Shown in pieces: positions 34,381 to 47,068 of a DNA stretch of 64,000 nt. Each line of letters opens with the position of its first letter. Position 1 is the first letter of the stretch. Source of the stretch: Labia minor. Lineage: Eukaryota; Arthropoda; Insecta; Dermaptera; Spongiphoridae. The position numbers were made by a program, and so were the translations under genes. The stretch is from positions 68,349,719 through 68,413,718 of the forward strand of contig OY720348.1 of the NCBI GenBank assembly GCA_963082975.1, in the 5' to 3' direction. The notes beneath the pieces were generated by a model. It ran no database searches. It was given only the letters and a program-made list of their open reading frames with translations, and was not told the origin of the DNA.

Positions 34381-35069
34381 ATATAATTAATTTTGATTCC
34401 CTTTGATAACAATTTTGACGAGAGAAGCCCCTTTTCTGCATGATATCAGGCGCTTCCCGATAGCAACCTCAATTTAAATACATTTTTCTCGAATATTATT
34501 ACCCTTCGTAATTACTGAACCTAAGTATTTATTCTATTCATTTTACAATTCTAAGTTTCTTATGTTAACACTATTCCTCCTTGCTACTAAATATTTAGTT
34601 TTAACTATTTAATTAAATACAAAATAATATATATATATATATATATATAGTAGAAATGATCAAAATCTTTCAACCAACTAGGTAGATAAATTAAACCAAA
34701 AAATTTATTCGAAAATTCTAATTCAAAAAAACTAAGTCTTTTCTAATTGTAATACCTAATATTAGAATTGTTAAGGATTTAATTCAAATATTGAATATAT
34801 ATATAAATATAATTTTGATATTAATAATTTTCTTTGTGAAGAGTAGATGTATAGTATTTCTCTCAATAGGGCTTTTATTCTATTTTTGGATACATCTCCT
34901 TTTAATTTAACTATACAAAAATGAGAGGAAAGTAAAAAATTGTTTTGCTTTTACTTGATTAAAGTTTTGAAAATAATTATATATTAATTAAATTATTAGA
35001 AATTCTAAATTACTGATCAGGATTTTACATAAGTATTATAAATAAGATATATCTTTAATATTATCTAAA

Positions 35070-35378
35070 ATGGAACGAGGAAAGGCGCAAAGAGATAATG
35101 ATTAGAATAATTTTCCACAAGAAGGTCTCACCTTAGATAACTTTTATGAATTTTTTGCTCCGTATGGAGCTATAGAAAATATTCAGATGCGAACTTAAAT
35201 TGATAATGCAGCAAATAAAACTATTTTTAAAGGATCCGTTTTTGTAATATTTAAAGAAAAAGAAAAAGCCGAAGAATTTTTAAAAATAGATTCAATCAAA
35301 TACAATGAACAAGAGTTAATTAAAAAATGGAAAGAAGCTTAGAAAGGAAAAGAAAAGAAAAGAACGAATGGAGAATAA
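35070..35378 (+). pseudogene. Processed La-protein (RRM) pseudogene (unit B)
   Basis: Identical in structure to 6866-7174, including the same in-frame stops, so it decayed before the units duplicated. Confidence 0.75.
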
Positions 35379-35501
35379 GTTAATTCAAAATGCTCTAAAG
35401 CATGGGTGTCTAAACTAGACCATTCGTGGGCCACGTTGCAGAAAAAATTATGCTGGGCCGCACATAAATATTTTTTCAAGAAATGGAAATAAAATTAACT
35501 A

Positions 35502-35613
35502 CAGTAAAACCTCTCTCTAGGACACGTCTAATAGTTACTTCATTCATTTTAATTCACAATAAATATAGTTTTTAAGAGTATTTTGAGAATGTCCTTGTAG
35601 AGAGGTATTACTG
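35502..35613. mobile_element. pogo/Tigger-like MITE (unit B)
   Basis: Orthologous copy of 7298-7409 with the same TA flanks. Confidence 0.85.
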
Positions 35614-37023
35614 TATATATAGTTTTATTAAAATAAAATATAACTTCTTTTTTTATAATTTTTTTATTTGAATTATAGAAATATTTATAAAATTATATCT
35701 CAAAGGGTTTTGGGTTTATTTTTTATATCTTATATATAGCTTTTTTATAAATCAACTAATAATTGGATAAATACAAAAATGATTTAGATGATATATTATG
35801 AATTTTGAAAATCCTAATACTTTCAAATCTCTACTAACTGAAAGTAAGCTTTCAGAAGGAATATTTTTGAATTTTCTATTCTAATATTATATTTCATCAA
35901 TTCTTTTCTCTTAACTTGTTTCATATTTATTTATTTATTATTTCAATGAGATATTATTAACATAATAATTATTGTTTTAGTTACTTTTTTTTTCTAATAA
36001 TTTATACATTTCATATGGTTAACGAAAATTTGTCTAATATTAGTTATTGAATTTTCAGAAAGATAACTCCATACCTCAATAAGAAAGATGAAAGCTAAAA
36101 AAGAAGGGGGAGAAAGGATCTTTAAATCAATATTGATGAATTTTTATGTATTTATTTATTTATTTGTTTATAATTATCATAAGTAACTTTATGTAATTTA
36201 TGAATTTGTGAATAAAAAAAACAAATGTAAATAATTATGAAGTTTTATTTGAGTTGAATTCCTACCCTTTCCTTTTATATTTATATACAGTGGCGCAACC
36301 AGGATTTGATCCTGGGGGGGGGTTTTGACTAGCCGCTCCACCTTCCTATGGCGCCCCCCCCCCCCCCCGGGCTCTCTCAAAGACAAATTTTCATTAAGAT
36401 TTTTTTTTTATATTAAATATTTAAAAAAGTTTTGTAAATGAAACACTGATTTCACAAAATCTGGCAATAAAATTTAATTTTGTATTTTATTTACTCGTAT
36501 TCACAGTTTTAGAAAGAAAATATTTTTTTCCAGCTATAAGTAAATCATTTTAGCTTTCCTCATGAAATAAGGATAGCTTATACGATGATCGGAAAATTTT
36601 GAAAATTTTTGCACCGAGATTCTTCGAGATTTCCACTTTTCAGACGATTCTGAATCCAAAGCTGCAAAAAAAAAAATTTTTGAACCGGCTCGTCTAAACA
36701 AAATGAGATATTGTCTTGAAATTTGATATTTAGATGTTTTTTTTTTGGGAATGATGGACGGGGATTGGATTGTTTTTGGACAAGATCGGACCATAAGTAA
36801 GGGTAGTTTAAAGAGGTGTCAAAGCACATTTTATTGATTTTCTCAATAAATACCGATTTTTATGAGAATTATCATACTATCGTATTAAATTTATAGGGAA
36901 TCGAATTTACTAAAAGTTTCATTATATTTATTTTTACCTAAACTTAATAATAAAGGAGTTATTTATAAAAAACTACTTAGAGATTTCGAAAGCTTTTCGT
37001 CGTAGTGGCAGGATATTTTGAAA

Positions 37024-38187
37024 GAAATCATGTAAAAATCCCTAAGAAAAAATCCCTAAATAAAAAATTTCCCTAATTTTTTTTACTTATTTAATAATGA
37101 ATAGCCGAAGAGACTTAAATGAGGTAGTTGGTGTCATCCCATCTGTTCCATCTGGTTTTTTAGCGTCCCATTTTTCATGGTTTGCCTTCATTATAGTCAG
37201 AAGCTTATCATGCGAGTCGCTGAATCGTTTCCTTGGTGAACCAGGCTTCTTACCACGAACTTCACGACAGATTTCAAAAGAGATAAGGTTATGCTCAATA
37301 TGGATTTGCTTAATCAGGTTCCATACTGATATCTTGTAACCTCCTAAGCGTGAACGAAGAGTATTGTTGTAACCTTCCAATGCATTGTTTGTTCGAGGCA
37401 AACCCATCAAAGTGGCATCGGAGATGTTCCAATGTTCCAATGTCGAATTCGGGGTCATAAAAGCCAGCCAAAAATTGTTCACCTAGCCAAATGAGCTCGA
37501 AGTAAGAAAAAAGATCACGAAGTTTTACCCTGTTGGTCGTCCAGATAATGCTTGGTAGGCTACAATGACTTTTGATGGTGGTACCAAAACCAAAGCTGCA
37601 AGAGTTCGTAAATGAGTGGAGTTGTCAGGATTATCTATATCATTATAGAGCTTCAAAACTTCTGGCATTGATTTGATGTTTCTATAAATGCATTGAGCAA
37701 AATGAAAAAGACAACCTCTGATAGTAAATTTCACAAATTGCGTTATATATTCCATGGTGAAATATACGGTGCAAATGGTGTATTTTGTATTTGGAATCAT
37801 TAAGCTATTAAAACGTATGATAATAAACGAAATTTGAGTAAATTCCCTTTATTTTACATTCGAATTTGACACCCCTATTTTTTTGGAAAAATCATGTGAG
37901 TGGGCCTTATCTATGTATTTTTTGACCTATTTTTCCCTACTTTCGGTCCAGGCCCGATTACCTCCTTGGGAGGTCGTGTCTCAGGCAACTGGGTGTCATG
38001 CTCACCTTGTGATTTAATTTTCTGAGTACAATTAAAATTAATACAAAAATGAAAAAAATTGTTTTTAGGGATTTTTTCAGTCAGCGATATTTTTATTTAG
38101 GGGTTTTCGCTTTTGGGGATTTTTGGTTTTAGGGATTTTTGACTTTTATGGATTTTTTCCTTTAGAGAGGGATTTTTACCCGTTTCC
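37024..38187. mobile_element. MULE-type element nested in the hAT-like element
   Basis: A 1164-bp insertion. The flanking 9-bp direct repeat attttgaaa (37015-37023 and 38188-38196) fits the 9-bp duplication usual for MULEs. Both ends carry inverted gtaaaaatccct segments, followed by several further aaaaatccct repeats inside the right end. It carries transposase remnants on the minus strand. Confidence 0.75.
37087..37800 (-). pseudogene. MULE transposase remnant
   Basis: Two adjacent minus-strand stretches resemble the catalytic-domain end of MULE-family (Mutator-like) transposases. The upstream stretch (37525-37800) has RGCLFHFAQCIYRNI and then LRTLAALVLVPPSKVIVAYQAL, which match the conserved GCxFHFxQ and LAALxxVP blocks. 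The downstream stretch (37087-37482) has LPRTNNALEGYNNTLRSRLG, the family's RTNN-x-EG motif. They are in different frames with a frame change between 37483 and 37524. The N-terminal DNA-binding part and the first catalytic acidic residues are missing, so it is not functional. Confidence 0.75.
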
Positions 38188-38961
38188 ATTTTGAAAATAT
38201 TTGTCTTCGCTTCATAATTTTTATGAAATTAGCAATTAATGTATTATTAATAAAAAATATTTAGAATTTGAGTAATATTTTTATTTATTTTATATTTAAA
38301 TAATAGTCAAATTGGAAAATTTCACAATCATCTAGTAATCTTATATTAAGTCTTTTGTTTTTTATAATTTAGGAGAAATAATAAAAAAAAATTTTATTTC
38401 TTATATTTAATTCTGTACGAAATAATAAGCAATTTTTTTGTGTTGAAAAATTTGTTTAAAATAAAATAAACTTACTTATTATACACTAAGTTATACTTTA
38501 AGAATTTTTTTTTTTTCTTTTCTATTTGTAATATAGTACATAATATACAGCAATTTATATTTTTTTCAATCCTGGGGGGGGGTTTTAACCCCCAAAACCC
38601 CCCCCTGGTTGCGCCACTGTTTATATATAAATATATATATATATATATTATAGGAGTGCTGATTCCTATCCCATTCCCTGGGGACATTTATTAAATCGGT
38701 GGTAAGTTTTTACATCATCGTACTGGTTTTGATGTGCCTTTCACAATGGGGCATATCTGGGGTCAATTAGTTCCAAGGTGGGCACGATGAATCCTGAATT
38801 GATAATTCTTAGTATTGAGATTGATGGGTTTATGAACCCATCAATGGATGTATATTGGTCTTAATGATTGTTAATGATGATAATGATGATCGTTATCATT
38901 ATTACCTTCGCAGCCAAATCTTGCATAGCATACATGTATTCTAAAGAAGATTCTTCTTTTT

Positions 38962-39400
38962 TCATTCTTCTTCTAGAAAGTTCTTTGTGTATGTCGGCAC
39001 TGTTGACTTTTTCACTTTTACACCGAATTCAGATTTTAATTTACTTTTTAATCTTGTCCATGTGTCTATTCCTCTTTCACCATTGATATACAATTTGGCT
39101 ATTCCTTTTAATGATTTTTTCGCAAAAAGTAATTTTTCAAGGTCATTAAATTTTATAATTAACGATAATTCTTCAAAATCTTTATACCATTTTTCTATAG
39201 CATAAGAACCTTCACCATTGAACGATCGAATTGAAACTTCAATGTCCTTAAAATTCATTGTATATCGGGGCGAATTTTTATTTTTTAATAAAGTAATTTT
39301 TTCTTTCTTCTTTTGATCATTATCATTATATTCCTTAACATCTTCGTACACTTCACGTTCTTCTTCTTCTAACGATAAACTTGCGTAGGACGTACAAAAG
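38962..39400 (-). mobile_element. LTR-retrotransposon gag fossil (unit B)
   Basis: Fragment of a gag-like polyprotein with the capsid-region pattern IRSFNGEGSYAIEKWYKDFE, then LLFAKKSLKGIAKLYI and TWTRLKSKLKSEFG. These resemble the retrotransposon gag fold of LTR elements. It is an isolated piece without LTRs or pol and is treated as a fossil. Exact family (gypsy-like or other) is uncertain. Confidence 0.55.
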
Positions 39401-41172
39401 TCAGAGGTTTTTTTTAATAGGTATTTATTCGGGTGAAAAGAAGTAAAAACTGTAACGAGTTTACATATTGTTTCTGATTTATTAAATATTAGATACTTTT
39501 ATTTTAATTACCTGAAAATTACCTTTATGGAGGTGTGATTGAGATTTCGAAAAATTATATTGGGATCGATGATCACAAAAGTTTTACGACCCCTGTAACA
39601 GAGTTTAATATTTGTTAATAATTTTGAAATTTTGATTTCATTGCTTGATTTTTATTGAATATTTTTTATTATAATGAAATTTAAGAACATCTAAAGTTAA
39701 AGACTTGATACATTTTATTAAAGTAAAATCAATATTTTTAACGTTTTAAATATTCGTTTTAATAATAACAGTATTAATTTAAATTAATTGATTTATTTGT
39801 ATTTTATTAATTTTTCTATAATTTCTCCATCGTTATTCTCGTCCTTCTGAAGAAACTTATTTAACTGAAAGTCGCTAGGGGATTCGAAAATTATTAATCG
39901 CAACAAGCAGATTCCTCTAACAGTCTCTGTTCTGACTCACCATCATCCAACATCTGTTCTCTCACAAGTTCCTCAAGTTCTCCTTTAACTTGGGTCTACC
40001 AACTGAAGGTTTCTCATTCGGTCTGCCCAAAATCAATCAAGTCTTGGCTTCTAGTCACGTGATCTATGTATTTAATTTACATTTGTTGATTCTTTATATT
40101 AAAATACACATTTTCATTTTGTTAATGTATATACGCTTTAATAAATCGAAAATTAATGAATAAGTGAATAATCAGTCAATAAAACATTGCTCATTCGTAA
40201 CTAGTCTATCTGTCAAATTTTAATAATTTGTATCTCGTAAACTAGAAGCGACCGCCACATACTGGTTGAAGAAACTTTGTTTGGAAGCAAAATAGGAATC
40301 CACTGGTAAAGTTTTATCCAAATCCATGTTACATCGGTTAGACTGATCAATTACCGATAATTCTTTAATTTATTATTTTTGTTAAATAATGTTCCTTTGC
40401 TTTTGGCTATTAATTCTTTATTTTGGCCAAACCTCTTTTTCTGGAGAGTTATTTTTTATACGTCTGCAAACAGTAGGTATATACAGTGTATAATAAAACA
40501 ATTCAAAACACAATTTGTTCAATTTGATCATCGTTTTTATCGGCTCATAACAGGGTGCATAGTCTATAAACAAACAATAGTAGATTCATTAAAACATTTA
40601 TAAATTCATGGTGTTTGAAGGTTGGAAGTATAAGATATGCTTTATGAGGTTAGGACCTAAAACCAACTAATAAGTAGCCCATTTAATATTAAATAAGAAT
40701 TAATATGAATCAACTAAAAGAAAATATTTATACAAGGTTGTATTCAGTTTGGGTGTGGCATAGCGTGATAAGAGGTAGAGACGTAAAGATGGACGGACAG
40801 ACAGAGATCATGCTAAAAATGCTTTTTTCTGTTAACAAAAAACATGATTCGTGAAGATATGTAAAAATCTCCACATGTGAAGTTTAGTGTAAAAACCATA
40901 CCTTCCCTTCCTATCGTCGGGCGGTAAAAATGTAATTTATCGACATCAGCGCCATCTAACAATGATAAGAGTAAAAACAAACAAGGTTCCCGGAAGTCAA
41001 ATTTGCATGTCATCCACCTGCTTGCTACGTATCTTAAAGACAAATAGTTGGTTGTTATTTTAATCGTAAATCAAAATCAAAATTTAAAAGGTTTATGTCA
41101 CAGATCATCTGGTTTATATTCCTTATCATCTAGTATATATTTTATAATTGATAATACATTAATTAAATAAAA

Positions 41173-42478
41173 ATGGATCTTGAATCACAAGAAGACAGAA
41201 AATATCCAATATATATAGGTTAGTTTTTATTTCTATGTTTTTTTGTCATTAAATTTATTTTTTAATATTATTTGAAATGATATTCTTCCTTAAATTGAAT
41301 TATAAAATAGTTAGAACTATAAAATATTAAGATTTAAAATAACGAAAACAATTCTTTTTTTAGGTCCTCTATATTCTTGCGTTTATTGCCATATGAATTT
41401 TATAAGTGACGATTTTTTATCGAAACATCTAAAAAAATGTTTTCATAAACATATATTTTCAATTTTAAAAAATAATATAAAACTCAAAAATGATACAGAG
41501 AAATCTTTAGAAGAAAAATTTGGGGAAGAAACTGATTCAATCCATACAGAAGAAAATCGTAATCAATGTAATTATTGTAAAAAAAAATTTAATCAGAAAT
41601 CAACTTTAAATAATCACATATTAATTCATACAGGAGAAAAACCTTTTGAATGTAATTATTGTAAAAAAACATTTAATCAGAAATCAACTTTAAATAATCA
41701 CATATTAATTCATACAGGAGAAAAACCTTTTGAATGTAATTATTGTAAAAAGAAATTTAAAACGAAATCACATTTAGATTTTCATTTATTAAGTCATACT
41801 GGAGAAAAACCTTTTAAATGTAATTATTGTGAAAAGAAATTTAAGCAGAAATCAAATTTAAATGTTCATTTATTAATTCATACAGGAGTAAAACCTTTTG
41901 AATGTAATTATTGTGAAAAGAGATTTAAACAGAAATCTGATTTAGCAAAACATTTATTAATTCATACAGGAGAAAAACCGTTTGAATGTAATTATTGTAA
42001 AAAAACATTTAATCAGAAATCAACTTTAAATAGACATTTATTAATTCATACAGGAGAAAAACCTTTTGAATGTAATTATTGCGAAAAGAAATTTAATCTG
42101 AAATCAACTTTAAAAAATCACCTATTATTTCATACTGGAGAAAAACCTTTTGAATGTAATTATTGTGAAAAGAGATTTAAGCAGAAATCTGATTTAGCAA
42201 AACATTTATTAATTCATACAGGAGAAAAACCTTTTGAATGTAATTATTGTAAAAAAACATTTAATCGAAAAACAATTTTAAATAGACATTTATTAATTCA
42301 TACAGGAGAAAGACCGTTTGAATGTAATTATTGTGAAAAGAAATTTAATAGGAAATCTCATTTAGATAGACATTTATTAATTCATACAGAAGAAAAACCT
42401 TTTGAATGTAATTATTGTAAAAAGAAATTTAATCAGCAATCACATTTAGATCAACATGTATTAACTCATAATGTTTGA
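41173..42478 (+). CDS. C2H2 zinc-finger protein, 11 fingers (unit B)
   Basis: Intact counterpart of the interrupted gene in unit A; about 386 residues, likely nuclear and DNA-binding. Exon 1 is 41173-41218 (MDLESQEDRKYPIYI), the intron 41219-41363, and exon 2 41364-42478. It has a leader C2HC finger, a linker with KNDTEKSLEEKFGEETDS, then 11 fingers from residue 84 to the terminal HNV. Helices differ in order from copy A (NQKSTLNN twice at the start, then KTKSHLDF, KQKSNLNV, KQKSDLAK and so on), so the array has been reshuffled. One linker reads HTEEKP instead of HTGEKP. A TATA-like tatatattttata lies about 40 bp upstream of the start. Finger targets are unknown. Confidence 0.88.
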
Positions 42479-43249
42479 AAAATAGGCTTAATAATGAAAA
42501 CAACATATTCTTTGAATATAGCTTATATACTTTATAACTCAAATTATAGTTTAAATTTTAAACCAATAAAAATCTGATGTATTTAACTTAGTATTTTATT
42601 TCCTCTATTAATAAATAAATTATTATTAAATATCTATTACATTTAAGAATCCTATCAGTTTATTATCCATATGTTAATTTATTTATTATTTTTTTATACA
42701 AATCTAAAATGTGTCTAATGATTCTTTCATTTTATAATAAACTATAATTGTAAATAAAAAAGAAACTTTATAAAAATCCTTGTTTTAATTCTTACACGAG
42801 AAAATCATTTTGAATTTAATTTAATCAGATTTAGATTGTCATTTACTAATTCAAACATGTAAACATTTCAAGCTGAATACGGACTAAAAATACTTTTTCC
42901 TATTTTCAAAATCGATGATTCGTCGAGATATGTAAAATCTCCACAAGTGAAATTTGGTGTGAAAACAATCCCTTCCCTTCCCATCGTCGGTCGGTCAAAA
43001 TGTTAATATTTTTATTTTAATCAAATATGAGAAAAAAGTCCGAGTTGTCACACGTCTTTTCCAAATATGAATACGAATGCAAAGGATTAATTTAAACTGA
43101 GCTATGCTTTGCCAAAACTCTCAATCATTTGTGAACAGAAATATTGAATGTTCTTAGTTCGATTACAGTTGATCTAATGCTGACCGATTTGGCAGAATCC
43201 GCATTGATTTGCTCCTAAAATTATTCCATTTCATTTGAATAGAATAGAG

Positions 43250-45134
43250 CAGCGGTCCGCAGGTGTTGTTCGAGGGGTACAGTCTAGCTTCTGTACAAAA
43301 TGGCCAATGTTATTAATTTTTTGTGATAATAATAAATTTTCTAGATTTTTTAATAAGTTTAATAAAACATAAAATAGTATTTATTTAGAATAGTATCATG
43401 ATTTCGACTCGACTCGAGTTCGAGTCGTTTTCAGATATTTTTATATCGCTTAATAATTAATAAATGCGTCAGGTATGACATGTGCTATTCCTTTTTTATC
43501 AATATTTAAATAAAAAACAAATGAGAACAAAGTTATAATTGTGTACCTATTCTAATACAAAATTATTCATTAGGAATGTGTTATTTTGTTATCTTTTAAC
43601 TACAATGTAGTACAATGCGTGAAGAACAGGAGTCGTGTGTAGCCGTTTCAGTTAGTACAGTCGAGTCGATGCACATACTGATTTTTATTTTGCGATTTTT
43701 TATTTAAATTTATACTGCTAAATTATAAAAATGGACAACTTTGTGACTAGAGGAATAAAGAGACCAAACGAAAGTTCTGACATGCCTAGCACAATTAGAT
43801 CTACTTCACTTTCTTCAAAACGAAGGTATAATCATGAGGAATATTTAAAATTTGGTATTTATTATTGTGGTGATGAAACACTTCCAATATCATTGTGTTT
43901 AATCTGTAAACAAAAACTCAGTAACAATTGTATGAAGGCCTCGTTGTTGAAAAGATACTTTGAAAAAAATCATCCAACGTTAAATGTAAGCCAATTAATT
44001 ATTTTGAAGAAAAGAAATAAAATTATTTTAAAAAAATCTAAGTTTATGAAGGCGGAATTTACAAATACTAATAAAGAATTAATATTAGTTTCGCTAATAG
44101 CAATTTACCTTATTTTCCTTCAAGGAGAAGCACATACAATTGGTGTTACTTTGATAAAACCCTTCATTATTGACATTTGAAAGACAATGTTTGGACCCAA
44201 AGACTACACACAAATGCCACTATCTAATGATACTGTCAAAAAAAAGAATTTCAAATTGTGTGCAAATGATCTTCTTCAAGAACTTACTAAAAGAGTCAAA
44301 TTGTCGCCTTATTTTAAAATACAACTAGGCGAGAGTACTGATGTAAGTAACTTGGCAACGTTATTTTTCTATAATTATGTAGTTTTTATTATAATATTAA
44401 TATTAATAAAGTTTTTGGTTAGTTAGTACGTTAAACGTAACTACAAATAGCCAATTTCTTATACATACTGTATGTATAAATAGCCACATCCAAATAAAAA
44501 CTATCCGGGTTTATCCTCAAAAGAAGAAGAAAAACTGATTGAAATTTGCCACGACTCCACATATAAAGAAAAATTTTCTTGTGTGCCTGTTTCGACATTT
44601 TGGATTACACTTCAAGAACTTTTTCCAAATGTTCCAAAAAAGGCCATTATACGACTTTTGCCGTTTGTCACTACTTATTTATGTGAAAGTGGCTTTGCAA
44701 AATATTGTGATACCAAAACAAAACAAAAACAAAAAAAATAAATTAAACGCATCAGCGGACATTCGATGTTAATTGACGTCTTGGAACCCAAATAATGAAA
44801 AAATTGCTGAAAATTTAACACAGCAAGTTTCTCATTAGCAATGAAATTTATATATTTGTAATTAGTTATTTGTTTATTATATATTTTATATTTATTGTTT
44901 CTAGGTTTATAATTTAATCATGTATTGGCATTTTTCTTTATTGTTTCATTATTTTTCACTATTAAACATAAATTTATATTTTTTTAATTTCACAAAATAA
45001 AATGTCAGAAATGAAAAATCTAGTTATTTGTATTTGAACCTTAATCTTGCATTTAAAAAACGAATAAGAAAAGGGTACTTACAAAAAAAATGTAAAACTA
45101 TGGGGTACGCCTGAAAAAAGGTTGAGAACCACTG
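43250..45134 (+). mobile_element. hAT element with 5' transposase half (unit B)
   Basis: Longer counterpart of 12836-13979 in the same site, with flanks gaatagag/taatagag. Ends are cagcggtccgcagg and, in reverse complement, cagtggttctcaacc, the usual hAT type. It is 1885 bp with a broken transposase on the plus strand, so it is non-autonomous. Confidence 0.8.
43731..44770 (+). pseudogene. hAT transposase, ZBED5/SCAND3-like, broken (unit B)
   Basis: A transposase that would bind its own ends and cut DNA. It is preserved in pieces. 43731-44180 has a basic N-terminus and a BED-type zinc-binding segment (SLCLICKQKLSNNCMKASLL, then RYFEKNHP). 44187-44360 in a second stretch reads MPLSNDTVKKK and then LGESTDVSN, matching the conserved 'LDESTD' region. 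44539-44770 is the C-terminal end (VPVSTFWITLQELFPNV, FVTTYLCESGFA). The central catalytic region between about 44370 and 44530 is missing, and stops and frame changes separate the pieces. Length is far below the usual 600 or so residues. Confidence 0.75.
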
Positions 45135-45163
45135 TAATAGAGAATTGAATGAATCAGGTAATT

Positions 45164-45908
45164 CAGTGGCGAACCTAGAACTTTTGCCGCCCGGGGCGAT
45201 CTCCAGTTTGCCGCCCTTTTTATTATAAGTCAATAAATAGTGGTATTTATAAATTAATGCACATAAATAAATTATTAAGTTATTTAATCAATATTAATTA
45301 ATACACAGAGTAAATTTTTTATACATATTTGTATGCACTCGTAAACATATTAATATAATATTTACTCTTCTAGCTTTCATACTAGAAAAATCGTGTAAAA
45401 TGCTCTCAAAATTTATATTTATATTTTTTCCGCCGGCCTGCTTTTCAAAAGAAAAATCGATAATTTAAAAAAATATTGCTATATCACTTCAAAGTAATCA
45501 TAGAAACTTTTCAAAAGAAATGACATCTATAAACTGATATCAAAAAATTTTAGTTAGGAAAAATTGCTGAACAAAATCGTAAAGATGCGTTTACGAATTC
45601 AACGAATTTTAATGAATACAATAAAATAAAATTATTATCCTGTTCTTGGAAGTAGAATTTAAAATTTACACTAAAATGTATTTATTTACACCGAGGAATA
45701 ATATTCGAAATCATATAGTTAATCATAATTTATAGAAATCAAATAGTAAACTTATAATAATCATAATAATCATTTATTATTTAAGAAAGAAAAAAAAATA
45801 AATATGAAATGAATACGTTGCTTTTTACAACTATAACTAAATATAAAAAATGACGCCCCAAGATAAGTGCCGCCCGGTGCGGACCGCACCCCCCTAGGTA
45901 CGCCACTG
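45164..45908. mobile_element. Non-autonomous hAT, right copy (unit B)
   Basis: Counterpart of 14009-14689 without the internal deletion. The left flank is aggtaatt (45156-45163). The right flank ctttaaac (45909-45916) matches gtttaaac of the left copy at 7 of 8. Confidence 0.85.
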
Positions 45909-47068
45909 CTTTAAACCAAACATTTTACCAAGAAATGTTGAGCCTTCTCCATTTCGAAGGCGATATAAAATTTCAATTTTGGTTTTCAAGGAAGTGGCTT
46001 TTCGTTTTGATTTTGTATTTGTAGTCTTCGACATTTTCTTTTAAGGATAATAAAATTAAAAATATACAAATAATTTAAAGAATAGAAAATATTTTTTCGC
46101 TTACCTTTTATCTAAGTGCGTTAAAATTAAATTTTATATATAACGTTGGAAAAACAAACTTGCGTTTAAAAAATGTCTTTACCAAACAGGTGGGATTCCA
46201 TTGATATTTCACAAAATACTAAAACGTTTCTACATATTGCAAAGAGGGAATTCCTTTAAATTTTTGCCATTTAGAATTTCTCTGACCAGTAAATTTGCTT
46301 GAATGTATGTACACAATTTAAACAGAAAAAAAAACGAAAGAGAAACCAATAGATACATATAATCTTTATGCTCTTTCTGTTTTTTATGTTTGTAAGCTGA
46401 GTGTGTTTTTATTTATGTGTGTTATGATAGTTTGAACCGTGCTAAAACAAATAAAATCGTGTAAAAAAAATAAAATTCTTGATTTTCAAACCGTGTTAAA
46501 TCAAATTCGTGTAAAAAAAGACCGTGTAAAAACAGAAACAGGTGTATATAGTACCTAAAACACCGAGCTATCGCTCGCCCGTTTAACAAATTTATACAAT
46601 TTATTATTATAAACTTTAAAAATTATACAATTTTTTAATTATTTATTACAATTGTGAAAAATCACCCATCAAAAAATTTTTCCTAAAATGGTACAAATTA
46701 ATAAAAAAAAAAAAATTGATTTTCATTTCAGGATGAAAATATATTGAAATTTACTTGATAAAATATTTGATCCTATATTATATTTATATATGTTGTTATA
46801 ATTAAATGGCCTCAGTATTATATTTAGGAAAGAAGGCCAAAGGCAGATGAATCTCATCCAAGAGATTGCTGTGCAGGAATTAAAAAACAATTGTCCCCTT
46901 CAAGATCACAGATAAGCAAAGCATTTAGGATGGTATGTGTGGCGGCAACATGTCGGGGAAATTTATAAATATATATTATTAATATATCAGTAAAAAGTTA
47001 TAAATCTAGAATTTATAAAATTAAATTTTTATAGAAATATTTTTTTAAAGTCAAGTAATCTCTCCGTT

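Larger units (their letters stand above)
36288..38619. mobile_element. hAT-like element carrying a nested MULE (unit B only)
   Basis: Inserted in B; A has the empty site at 8069-8076. The ends are inverted and share 16 bp (cagtggcgcaaccagg), and the element is flanked by a perfect 8-bp duplication tttatata (36280-36287 and 38620-38627). G and C homopolymers lie just inside both ends. Without the nested MULE it is about 1.16 kb. No hAT transposase is visible, so it is non-autonomous. Confidence 0.85.
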
